A stretch of DNA of 64,000 bases from Bradyrhizobium forestalis. GTDB lineage: Bacteria > Pseudomonadota > Alphaproteobacteria > Rhizobiales > Xanthobacteraceae. Location of the stretch: contig NZ_PGVG01000005.1 of assembly GCF_002795245.1 (NCBI RefSeq), positions 1 through 64,000 of the forward strand. The letters run 5' to 3'. Each line of letters starts with the position of its first letter. Position 1 is the first letter of the stretch. Of this stretch, positions 41,960 to 50,900 are shown piece after piece. The position numbers and the translations under genes are program-made. A model generated the notes under the pieces. The model was given only the letters and a program-made list of their open reading frames with translations. It searched no databases and was not told where the DNA came from.

Positions 41960-44047
41960 GTGAGCCAGTTCACATTCGAGAGCGGACGACGAAATCTGCG
42001 CTCGCTTGCAGCGGTCTTGCCTGCCGCAGTCTTGGCCGCCGCGCTGCTCGGCCTCGCCCCGGCCTCATCCGAGCCGGTCAGGAAGAGCGGCTATGCGATC
42101 GGCACGGAATCCTGCGGCAGCGGCGATCTCGCCTTTCCCAGGATCCAGATCGACATGAAGGCTGGATTCTGCGCCGGCCTCGTCGCCAGCGAAGAGGACC
42201 GCCTCAGATTCCCACGCTCGATCGTCCAGGTGCCCGGCCGTGACCTGTTCGTGGTCGCCGACATGGGCGGCTGGGGTCATGCCGACGGGCGGCTGCTGCT
42301 GCTCGATCCGCATGCGCCCCAGGGGCTACGGTTCAAGGAGCTGCTGACGGGGATAGAATATCCGTTCGGCCTCGTCATCGGCCCGGACAGGAAGCTCTAT
42401 GCCTCGACCGCGGAGGCGATCTTCCGGTTCGATCCGCTCGCCGACAATCCACGGAGCACGGTCGAGACCATCATCCGCCACATGCCCGGCCGCCGGATCA
42501 CGCTGCCGGATGGCACGAGGCTCGATGAGAGCGCGCATCCGCTCAAGCAGTTCGTGTTCGACAGGAACGGCCGGCTTTTCGTCAATGTCGGCTCCCACAG
42601 CGACGACTGCATCACGCCGGCGCCGATCACAAAACCCTGTGCGGCGGCCGAGGGCGCGTCCGCGCTGGCATCGATCTGGCTGTTCACGCCGCCTGCGGGC
42701 GGCGTCTTCCCGGCATTGAAGCCCCGCGAACCCGATCCGCCGCACACCGTCTATGCGCGCGGCTTGCGCAACTCGATGGCGCTAGCGCTGCATCCGAATT
42801 TCCCGGATGCCGGCTACGCCTTCCTGCAGGCCGAGAACGCGCGCGATCTGCCTGACATCTTCAAGCCGAATGAGGAGATCAACGCGATCGAGCAGGGCAA
42901 GCACTATGGCTGGCCCTATTGCTACGATCTGTCGACGCCGAGCCCCGAATTCAGGCTCGTGCTGCAATCGGGGGTCTACAAGTCGCTCTGCTCTGCCAAT
43001 GCGCTCTACAAGGCGCCGCTCTCGCTGCTGCCGCCGCACGGGGCGCCGCTCGCGATGCTGTATTACCACGGCGCCAAATTCCCGGAGCTGGAGGGCAAGC
43101 TGCTGGTCGGCCTGCACGGCTATCGGCCGACCGGCAGCCGGCTGCTGGTCTATGACGTCGACGATCACGGCTTCCCCAAACCTGCGCCGGCACCGGTGCG
43201 CTATCACGTCAGTTGCGCGGCTGACCCGACGCGCAGTTTCCAGACCGACGCCGGCGAGGTCGCTGTTGCGCCGTTCGAGGAGCTGATTGCAGGCTGGCAC
43301 CGCGTCAACGGCGCGCGGCCGCAAGGCGCCCCGGTCGGCATGACGGTTGCCGAGGACGGCGCGATCTGGCTGGTCGAGGACAAGAACAAGACCGTGATCC
43401 GCATCGATCGCGCCGCGGGTGATCCGCCGGCGCCGCTGCCGTGCGACATGCGCAGCCAGGCCATGATCGACCAGCTCGCGGTTTTCGTCGCCAGGGATGC
43501 ACAGAACAGTGCCCGGCTGACCACGCTGCGCAACGGCCTCGTCGAGAAGCATTGCGTCGGCTGCCACACGGATTTCGGCTTGAGGCCGGGCCAGTCGGAG
43601 GCAGAGAAGGACGGCGCCGTGCTCCGTTTCATGCTGTCGCAGGACGGCTGGATCTATCCCGGTGATCCCGACGCCGGCAAGCTGCGCACGCGCCTGCGCG
43701 GCCTTGGCGCCGAGAAGCTGATGCCGCCGGGTGGCGAGAGCCTGCCGAAGACCGAACTAGGCTACAAACGTCTGCTGGATGCGGCGGATCTGCTCGTCGC
43801 GAAGATGGTTCCGGGCACGCGGATGCGGATCAAGGCCGGTCCGCCGCAGCGCAAGTTCTATGGCAAGACCAACAAGGAATGCGGCGAAATACCGGCCGCC
43901 AAGGTCGTTGTCGTGACACAAAGGAGCGCTGTAGACAAACCCGGCTTCAGCCGATTCTTCCGTCCGGCCGATCCCTATCTGAATGGCGAGTGCACCGACG
44001 ACGATGGCTATTACATCCGGCAGGAATTTCTGGTGCCTGTGCAGTAG
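41960..44047 (+). CDS. Secreted beta-propeller (sugar dehydrogenase-like) protein with c-type heme motif
   Basis: The 695-residue protein has an N-terminal signal sequence (about 12-36). A large glucose/sorbosone-dehydrogenase-like propeller follows (about 75-490), with FPRSIVQVPGRDLFVVADMGGWG, ARGLRNSMALALHP and INAIEQGKHYGWPYCY. The C-terminal part contains one c-type heme motif, C532-V-G-C-H536, and a later Met-rich LMPPGGESLP that could supply the axial Met. This suggests a periplasmic quinoprotein-like dehydrogenase that delivers electrons to its own cytochrome domain. The PQQ link is inferred from the family. The 3' end overlaps the next gene. Confidence 0.8.
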   Translation: MSQFTFESGRRNLRSLAAVLPAAVLAAALLGLAPASSEPVRKSGYAIGTESCGSGDLAFPRIQIDMKAGFCAGLVASEEDRLRFPRSIVQVPGRDLFVVADMGGWGHADGRLLLLDPHAPQGLRFKELLTGIEYPFGLVIGPDRKLYASTAEAIFRFDPLADNPRSTVETIIRHMPGRRITLPDGTRLDESAHPLKQFVFDRNGRLFVNVGSHSDDCITPAPITKPCAAAEGASALASIWLFTPPAGGVFPALKPREPDPPHTVYARGLRNSMALALHPNFPDAGYAFLQAENARDLPDIFKPNEEINAIEQGKHYGWPYCYDLSTPSPEFRLVLQSGVYKSLCSANALYKAPLSLLPPHGAPLAMLYYHGAKFPELEGKLLVGLHGYRPTGSRLLVYDVDDHGFPKPAPAPVRYHVSCAADPTRSFQTDAGEVAVAPFEELIAGWHRVNGARPQGAPVGMTVAEDGAIWLVEDKNKTVIRIDRAAGDPPAPLPCDMRSQAMIDQLAVFVARDAQNSARLTTLRNGLVEKHCVGCHTDFGLRPGQSEAEKDGAVLRFMLSQDGWIYPGDPDAGKLRTRLRGLGAEKLMPPGGESLPKTELGYKRLLDAADLLVAKMVPGTRMRIKAGPPQRKFYGKTNKECGEIPAAKVVVVTQRSAVDKPGFSRFFRPADPYLNGECTDDDGYYIRQEFLVPVQ

Positions 44048-44942
44048 CATCTTGCTCGTCGCGACGCCGCCGGCCGCTGCCGAAACAAAACTGTTCGACA
44101 GCGTGCAGGTGACGCCCGCCGGCGAATACACGTTCGGCATCGAAGGACCCGCCGCCGACCTCGACGGCAACCTCTTCGTGGTCAATCTCGGCAAGCCCGG
44201 CACCATCGGTAGGCTGCCGGCGGGCGGCGCGGCGTCGGAGCCATTCACGGCGCTGCCCGAAGGCAGTGTCGGCAATGCCATCCGCTTTGCACGCGACGGC
44301 ACCATGTTCATTGCCGACTACAAGAAACACAACATCTTCGCGATTGCGAAGGGCGCGACCGAGCCGTCCCTCTGGTTTCATTCCGACGAGATGAACCAGC
44401 CCAACGACATCACCATCGCCCGCGACGGCACGATCTATGCGAGCGATCCGAACTGGAAGGGCAGGGAAGGCCACATCTGGCGCATCGCGAAGGCCGCCGA
44501 CGGCAGGGTGCAGGGGCAGATCATGCCGGCGCCGCGCGCGATGGGCACCACCAACGGCATCGATCTCAGCCCGGACGGCAAGACGCTCTATGTGGGCGAA
44601 TCCAGCAGCGGCCAGATCTGGTCCTATGCAATCAGCGGCAATGAGCTCGCCGGTGCAAGACTCGTCAAGTCGTTTCAGCCCGACACCGTCGACGGTCTGC
44701 GCACCGATGTTGCCGGCCGTCTCTATGTCGCGCGCATTCTCAAGGGTACGATCGCGCTGATGAAGCCGACCGGTGCGGTCGAGCGCGAGATCGCGCTGAA
44801 GGCCAAGGAGCCGACCAACCTTGCCTTCGGCGGCAACGACGGCAAGACCGTCTTCGTCACCCAGCGCCAGGGCGGCTTCATCGAATCCTTCCGCACCGAC
44901 CAGCCGGGGCGCGAGCACTGCCTTCAGCGCGGGCGCTGCTGA
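44004..44942 (+). CDS. SMP-30/gluconolactonase-like secreted beta-propeller
   Basis: The approximately 312-residue product has a signal peptide (about 1-26, ending PPAAA) and an SMP-30/gluconolactonase six-bladed propeller. Family metal-site positions can be read: Glu in GIEGPAAD, Asn in QPNDITIA and Asp in SPDGKTLYVGESSS. It may open a lactone formed by the preceding dehydrogenase, a common oxidase-lactonase pairing. The start is ambiguous: ATGs at 43983 and 44004 both overlap the upstream gene, and I choose 44004 because the signal peptide then has normal length. The C-terminus has two Cys. Confidence 0.82.
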   Translation: MAITSGRNFWCLCSSILLVATPPAAAETKLFDSVQVTPAGEYTFGIEGPAADLDGNLFVVNLGKPGTIGRLPAGGAASEPFTALPEGSVGNAIRFARDGTMFIADYKKHNIFAIAKGATEPSLWFHSDEMNQPNDITIARDGTIYASDPNWKGREGHIWRIAKAADGRVQGQIMPAPRAMGTTNGIDLSPDGKTLYVGESSSGQIWSYAISGNELAGARLVKSFQPDTVDGLRTDVAGRLYVARILKGTIALMKPTGAVEREIALKAKEPTNLAFGGNDGKTVFVTQRQGGFIESFRTDQPGREHCLQRGRC

Positions 44943-45190
44943 GCGCAATTGCCTTAGGTTGAATCGGTTGCCGCGGGTGGTTCACCTCTCCCGCTTGCGG
45001 GAGAGGCGTAGGCCGCCTTCGGCGGCCGTGCTGGAAACGCCGAGGCGAAGCCTCGGCTATGGCGAAGCGCCGGGTGAGGGCTTTCTCCTTTTAGGGATTG
45101 TCCCATTGCGGAGACACCCTCTCCCCAACCCTCTCCCGCAAGCGGGAGAGGGAGTGCACCGAGCTCGTTGCCGCGATCGAGCCTCACGCG
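44943..45190. repeat. Long composite palindromic element, copy 3
   Basis: This forward copy begins with CTTAGGTTGAATCGGTTGCCG (about 44953) and the first clamp CCTCTCCCGCTTGCGGGAGAGG. It carries an extra internal insertion (GGCCGCCTTCGGCGGCC and a GAGGCGAAGCCTC hairpin), then GGGATTGTCCC and the second clamp. It ends with CTCGTTGCCGCGATCGAGCC. The remainder of the 336-bp gap to 45278 shows no gene. Confidence 0.88.
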
Positions 45191-45278
45191 ACAGGTGCGG
45201 CATTGTTCTTGCTTGCATCTGGCCGCCGCGGGGATCAAGACATCTGTGGCACCGTCAAAGCGACCACGGAGTGTTTGA

Positions 45279-46304
45279 GTGAAAGCTGTCCATACCGAAC
45301 TGCACCGCAGCCACGATCCGCAATTCTTCCTGGTTCGCGGTGTCGTCAAGCGCACCACCGAGCAGCCCGAGCGCGCCGACCGCCTGCTCAAGGGATTACG
45401 GGATGGCAAGCACCAGCTGGTCGAGCCGACCAAGTTCGGGCAGGGGCCGCGCGCACGCATTCACAGCCCGGAATACCTTACGTTCCTGAGCGAAGCCTGG
45501 GACGCCTGGACCGCGCTCGGCGATTCCGGCCCGGAGATGATCGGCAACATCCATCCCGTGCGCCACGCCGCAACCTATCCCACTCACATCGTCGGCAAGC
45601 TCGGCTGGCACACGGCCGACACCGCGGCGCCGATCGGCCCCGGGACTTGGGCTGCAGCCTGCGCCGCGCCCGACGTTGCGGTGACCGCCGCGCAAATGGT
45701 GATGGACGGCGAGGACGCAACCTACGCGCTCTGCCGTCCGCCCGGCCATCACGCCTATCGCGATATGGCCGGCGGCTTCTGCTTCCTCAACAACAGCGCG
45801 ATCGCCGCGGCGCATCTGCGGCAGAAGCACGAGCGCGTCGTGATCCTCGATGTCGATGTCCATCACGGCAACGGCACGCAAGGCATCTTCTATGCGCGGC
45901 CCGACGTCTACACGATCTCGATCCACGCCGACCCAATCGCTTATTACCCCTTCGTGTGGGGCTACGCGCATGAGCGCGGCGAAGGCCCGGGCCTGGGCAC
46001 CAATCTCAACATTCCCCTCGCCATCGGCACCGGCGATGACGGCTACATCCAGGCACTGGATCTCGCGCGCAAGGCGATCGAATCCTTCGCCCCCGGCGCC
46101 CTCGTCATCGCGCTTGGCCTCGATGCCTCCGAGCACGATCCGCTGAAGGGCCTTGCCGTCACCACGCCCGGCTTCCGCCGCATCGGCCAGGCCATCGCGA
46201 GGATGGGCCTGCCGACCGTGTTCGTGCAGGAAGGCGGCTATCTCTCCGACATTCTCGGCGCGAATTTGACTTCGGTGCTGGCAGGATTCGAACAGGCGCG
46301 GTGA
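45279..46304 (+). CDS. Acetylpolyamine amidohydrolase/histone-deacetylase family protein
   Basis: The 341-residue zinc hydrolase belongs to the class-II HDAC/acetylpolyamine amidohydrolase family. The N-terminus KAVHTELHRSHDPQFFL fits the APAH branch. Catalytic motifs are present: PPGHHAYRDM with the His pair, and LDVDVHHGNGT, holding the zinc Asp and His. The second zinc Asp is in GLDASEHDPL, and the Tyr lies in FVQEGGYLSD. It would deacetylate acetylated polyamines or related amides in the cytoplasm. The GTG at 45279 follows GGAGTGTTT. It stands alone between two large repeats. Confidence 0.87.
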   Translation: MKAVHTELHRSHDPQFFLVRGVVKRTTEQPERADRLLKGLRDGKHQLVEPTKFGQGPRARIHSPEYLTFLSEAWDAWTALGDSGPEMIGNIHPVRHAATYPTHIVGKLGWHTADTAAPIGPGTWAAACAAPDVAVTAAQMVMDGEDATYALCRPPGHHAYRDMAGGFCFLNNSAIAAAHLRQKHERVVILDVDVHHGNGTQGIFYARPDVYTISIHADPIAYYPFVWGYAHERGEGPGLGTNLNIPLAIGTGDDGYIQALDLARKAIESFAPGALVIALGLDASEHDPLKGLAVTTPGFRRIGQAIARMGLPTVFVQEGGYLSDILGANLTSVLAGFEQAR

Positions 46305-46314
46305 GATCTCTTCG

Positions 46315-46641
46315 CCTCTCCCCGCTTGCGGCAGGGCTATCGCATTTGACTGTTGGAGGCGCCTGAGCGCGCGCCTCGTCCTTCGAGACGACTGCTCCGC
46401 AGTCTCCTCTCCATGAACCACCTGTCAGACGACGTCTGACAGGTGGTTCATGGTTCCATGTGCAGCGCCCGCTTTCGGCGCTGGGGGCTCAGGATGAGGC
46501 TAAGCAGCGTCAGTGCCCGTTGAAACTGCTGCCGCACACTCCGTCCTCATCCTGAGGGCCCGCCACAGGCGGGCGTCTCGAAGGATGGACGCAGACGAAG
46601 AAGCTTCAAATGCGATAGCCCTGCCGCTTGCGGGGAGAGGT
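46315..46641. repeat. Nested inverted-repeat array, over 300 bp
   Basis: A 35-bp outer arm (46315-46349) matches the reverse complement of 46606-46640 at 33 of 35 positions. Inside, GTCCTTCGAGACG (about 46378) pairs with CGTCTCGAAGGATG (46574-46587). Further in sits a perfect 43-bp palindrome (46411-46453). A copy of the CTCAGGATGAGG-type repeat is also present. It looks like one repeat element inserted into the middle of another. The 406-bp gap 46305-46710 holds no gene. Confidence 0.88.
46411..46453. repeat. Perfect 43-bp palindrome (21-bp arms, 1-nt centre)
   Basis: The left arm begins CCATGAACCACCTGTCAGAC and the right arm is its exact reverse complement through GGTGGTTCATGG, separated by a single A. 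Such a perfect palindrome is rare in chromosomes because it is prone to deletion. It resembles a transposon-type terminal junction or a very strong bidirectional terminator or binding site. Confidence 0.9.
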
Positions 46642-46710
46642 CGGAATTTGCGCAAGCAAATTCCGGGTGGGGGGGACGGGTCTCACGCCAATCGCGCCGC
46701 CGCGGCGGTG

Positions 46711-47442
46711 TCATTCAGCCGCTTCCTGGAGCGGCCAGGCATGGCGGCTGATGGGAAGGCCGCCGTCGGCACGGGAGCCATCGGCGATCGCGAGGCGATG
46801 CGAGGGCGATGGCGAGCACAGCGAGAAACGCCAGCCGTCCGGATCGTCGGCAATGCCGGGCTTGAAGCTGATCTCGATGGCCTCGCGTGAGACCTGCATC
46901 GCGAAGGCGTCGAGCGGCAAATTGAGCCCGAAGCCCCTGGCCTTCAGATAGGCCTCCTTGAGCGTCCAATAGTCGAAGAAGCGCTCGATCGCCGCGGGCT
47001 CCGGCAGTCCGCGCAGCGTTTCGACCTCCTCCGGCGCAAAGAAGCGATGCGCGGTGGACAGCGGGGCGACACGCCGTGACACGGTTTCGACGTCGACCCC
47101 GACGGCCTCATGCCGCGACACCACGCAGGCGACGCAGCCGTCGGCATGCGACAGGCTGAAATGCAGCGCGGTCGAGGTGACGGGCGCTGCGACGAACGGT
47201 CGCCCATAGCGGCCCGCGCCGAACGACCAGTCGGAGGGCGCGACGTTGGAGGCGACCTGCGACAGCGCCAGGCGCAACATGGCATGTGCGAAGATGTACT
47301 GCCGCCGATGCCGCTCGAACATGAAGCGATCGGCCCGGGCCCGTTCGTCGACCGAGAGCAGGCGTCGGCACGCCTCGACCGCGCCCGGCGCGTCAATGGT
47401 CTCGATCAGCCCGACAAAGAGTTCAATTCTGTCGTCTGCCAT
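46711..47442 (-). CDS. 4'-phosphopantetheinyl transferase (Sfp-type)
   Basis: This 243-residue enzyme transfers the phosphopantetheine arm from CoA to carrier-protein domains. Sfp-family motifs are present: SLSHADGCVACVVS, then VGVDVETV with the Mg-binding Asp/Glu, and the signature FFDYWTLKEAYLKARG. The frame extends to 47514 from a TTG, but the ATG at 47442 gives MADDRIELFVGL, a better start. It is on the same strand as and just downstream of the NRPS, separated only by a 56-aa gene. It is the natural activator of the NRPS carrier domains. Confidence 0.93.
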   Translation of the reverse strand: MADDRIELFVGLIETIDAPGAVEACRRLLSVDERARADRFMFERHRRQYIFAHAMLRLALSQVASNVAPSDWSFGAGRYGRPFVAAPVTSTALHFSLSHADGCVACVVSRHEAVGVDVETVSRRVAPLSTAHRFFAPEEVETLRGLPEPAAIERFFDYWTLKEAYLKARGFGLNLPLDAFAMQVSREAIEISFKPGIADDPDGWRFSLCSPSPSHRLAIADGSRADGGLPISRHAWPLQEAAE

Positions 47443-47688
47443 CAATTGGGCCCATGGCGTCAGGCGAGGCCAAATCCCCGGTCCCGACGGAAGAATTAGC
47501 TGAGCAAGAATCAACCAAGAGGACCTTTCCTAACGGTCCACCCAGGCGAATTCTTGTCGATTTGCAGGCCGGTTTACAGGCGCAAGCTTGTGCGAGACCC
47601 CAACTCGACGAGCGAGCGGCCCAATTCCGAAAACTGAAGCTCGAAGGATGAAGGCTGGAAATTCGTGCGGCGTCCCGGCCGACGAATC

Positions 47689-47859
47689 TTACTTCTTCTT
47701 CTTGGCCTTCTTCTTCGCCGCACTCAGCATCGAAAGGCTGGCGTCGACGTCCTTCAGCGCGGACTGGAGCTTCTTCTTCTCTTCGGTCAGCAACTTTTGC
47801 AGGGCCTTGCGGTCCTTGTCGCTCAGCGACGTGCCCTTGGTAAATTTGATGAAACCCAT
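47689..47859 (-). CDS. 56-aa Lys-rich coiled-coil protein
   Basis: From the ATG at 47859 the product starts MGFIKFTKGTSLSDKDRKALQKLL and ends in a run of about ten Lys/Ala residues. It is strongly basic and helical, with heptad Leu positions that suggest a short coiled coil. CGGGGGAGTGTT precedes the ATG and supports translation. It lies between the NRPS and the PPTase on the same strand. No known family is recognised; nucleic-acid binding is possible from the charge. Confidence 0.62.
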   Translation of the reverse strand: MGFIKFTKGTSLSDKDRKALQKLLTEEKKKLQSALKDVDASLSMLSAAKKKAKKKK

Positions 47860-47995
47860 AACACTCCCCCGGTTGAAAATAATCGTCCAAATCAAAACGC
47901 GGGAATAATCTTGCGCGGTGACGCCAAATAATCAAGACGCAACTTGATCATTCACAGCTTTGACGCGTGAATCCGTATTCGTACGTGATGTAGCT

Positions 47996-50900
47996 TTAGG
48001 CCGCCCTGCGCGCGAGTAATCGGCCGAGCGGTGCATTGGGTTGAGCGACGGCCGCCGTCAGCAGCGCGACGAGATCCTCCATCCACTCGCCGACCATTCG
48101 GCCCTCGAGCAACTCGCGCTTGTAATTGCACGAGCCGGTGATGCCGGTCGGGCGCTCCTTGAGCATCAGCGACAGCCAGGTCTGGTCGATCGGCAGCACC
48201 GGCTGGCCCTCGCGCGCGATGTTGCCGATCGATCCTGTCGCGAGATCTGGGAGATCGAGCGGCTGGCGCAGCGGATTCTGCAGCGTGAAATAGACCTGCA
48301 GCAACGAGGACGGACCGATCCCCTCCTGCTCAAGATGATCGGCGAGGACGTTGAACGGCAGCTCCTGCCGCGCATGCGCGTCGAGCACGCTCTGACGCAC
48401 GCGCTGCAAGGCCTGCACGAACGACAGATCCGGCGTGATGGTCGTGCGGACGATCACCGTGTTCTCGAACGGGCCGATGATTCGGTCGGTGTCCGGCTGG
48501 GCACGATTGGCCATGGCGGTGGCGACCGCGGTGTCGGTGCGGCCCGTCCGGGCCAGCAGCATGGCCTTCAGGCCGGTGAGCAGGCACATGAACAGCGTGC
48601 AATTGTGCTGGCCGGCGAACGCCGTCAGCCGGACGATCAGCTCGCGCTCGATGTTGACCGGATGATGCCCGGTGGAGGCGCCCGGGCTTGACTCGCCGTC
48701 GAAGACGGGACCCGCTCCGCGCAAATTCTCGGTCCAGTCGGCAGCCTGGCGGCGCGCGGCATCGGTGCCGCACCACCAGCGCTGCCAGCGTGCGACGGCC
48801 GAAAAGGCCGGAGGCGGCCTCAGTAGCGGCACCGACGGATATCCGGCCAGCGCCGCATATCGGTTCGACAATTCCTCGAACAGCACGCCGATCGACCAGC
48901 CGTCGACAACGGCGTGATGCAGCGTCAGCAGCAGCACATGATCGTCGTCGTGGAGCCGCAACAACCGGGCACGCAACAGCGGAGCGCGCGTGATATCGAT
49001 CGGGCTATAGGTCTCCTGCTCGATCAGGAGATTGATCTTCCTGAGTTCGAGCGCCTTGCGCCGCTTGTTGTTGTGGGGATGACCGTCGCCGATCGTCTCG
49101 ACGGTCATGACTCGGCCGAGGGTGCGCGGCGCGACGATGCGGCTTTCCGGCTCATCGCCGTTCCACGCGAACGCGGTCCGCAGCGTTTCGTGCCGGCGCA
49201 CGACATCATCGATCGCCCTTGCCAGGGCGGCCGAATCGAGCGGGCCCTGCAGCCCGAAGGCGAAGGGCAGGTTGAACAGCGGCAGCCCCGGCAGATTGCG
49301 CTCGATCCGCAGCATCTGGTCCTGCGCGATGGAAAGCGCAGGCGGTCCGCTCGCAGCTAATCGCGGCACGCTTGCGGCAGGCTTGTGCGGCTTCGCCGCC
49401 ACGGCCTCGTCGACTTGCCGGGCGAGCGCTTCGATCGTCGGTGCCTCGAAGATGGTCTTGATCGGCAGCGACACGCCGAGCGCGCGGGCAACGCGCGCCA
49501 TCACCTGGCCAGCCAGCAGCGAATGGCCGCCAAGATCGAAGAAATTGTCGGCGACACCGAGGCTCTCGACCGTCAGCAGGTCGATCCAGATGTCGGAGAG
49601 AACTTTTTCGGTGAAGCGCCGCGCCGGCACGGCCGCATCCGGCCCGGACGTTTCCGGCGGAGTGGGCGCCAGCAGCGCGGAGCGGTCGATCTTGCCATGG
49701 GCGTTGAGCGGCATCTGGTCCAGGAACAGGAAGGCGGACGGGATGGCGTGGGCCGGCAGCCTGCCTTTCAGGAACTCGCGTAGCTCGCTGGCGCTGCTCC
49801 GGCTGCCGGGCTCGGCGACGATATGGGCGATCAGCCTGATATCGCCGCTCGCCTCGCGGCGCGGCTCGACGATGCCGGCGCGCACGTTTGGATGCTGGGC
49901 CAGCGCGTTCTCGATCTCCTTGAGCTCGATGCGATAGCCGCGGACCTTGACCTGTTGGTCGGCGCGGCCGAGGCATTCGATGGTCCCGTCGGCGCGGCGC
50001 CGGGCAAGATCGCCGGTCCGGTAGAGCCGGCTGCCTGGCTGGCGCGAAAACGGATCGGGCAGAAAGCGCTGCCGGCTTTGCGCGGGGTCGTTGATATAGC
50101 CGCGGCCGATGCCGGCGCCGCCGATGCAGAGCTCGCCGGTCACGCCGGTCGGTTGCGGCTGGAGGTTTGCGTCGAGCACGTAGAGCTGGGTGTTCGGCAG
50201 CGGCGCGCCGACCGGAACGTTGCCCGTCGCGATCGCCGGCGCCTTGGTCAGGCGATGCAGGGAGACGTCGTCGGAGCATTCCGATGCGCCATAGGCGTTG
50301 ATCAGCGGCACTCTCGGACAGCGGGCGAACCAGGCGCGGCAGAGATCGACAGGCAACGGCTCTCCGGTCGAGATCAGCAGCCGCAATTTGGAGAAAGCGC
50401 TGAGCATCGGCGCCTCGTCCATGCGATCGAGAATGACGCGCAGCAGCGACGGCACGATCTCGATCACCGTGATGCCTTCGCGCTCGATCTCCCGCGCCAG
50501 CAGAATCGGGTCCTGCACGATCGCGTTGCCGCAGACATGCACGCGCGCGCCGACCATGGGCCCGGCGAGGAATTGCCAGACCGAGATGACGAAGCTCTGC
50601 GGCGCGGTTTGCGCGATCACATCCCGGGCCGAGAGCCCGAGCTCGGAGATGAGGGAGGCCAGATGGTTCGACAGGCCGCGCTGCTCGATCATGACGCCCT
50701 TCGGTGCGCCGGAGGAGCCGGAGGTATAGACGAGATAAGCGAGGCTGGAGCCGGCGCGCCGCAGCGCGCGCGCCGGCTTTGTCGATCCGGCTGCAAGAGC
50801 GTCGTCCAGCCCGGCCACCTGGATGCGCTCGACCAGCGGCTCGAGCAGGACCTCGACCATGGCGGACTGAGCCCGCCCGGTCAGCAGCACGCGGGCGCAG

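Noticed and set aside
45279..46304. Eukaryotic-type histone deacetylase
   Set aside because: The N-terminus and length fit acetylpolyamine amidohydrolase; bacteria have no canonical histones as target.
46305..46710. CRISPR-like repeat array
   Set aside because: The structure is inverted and nested repeats, not regularly spaced direct repeats with unique spacers, and no cas genes are near.
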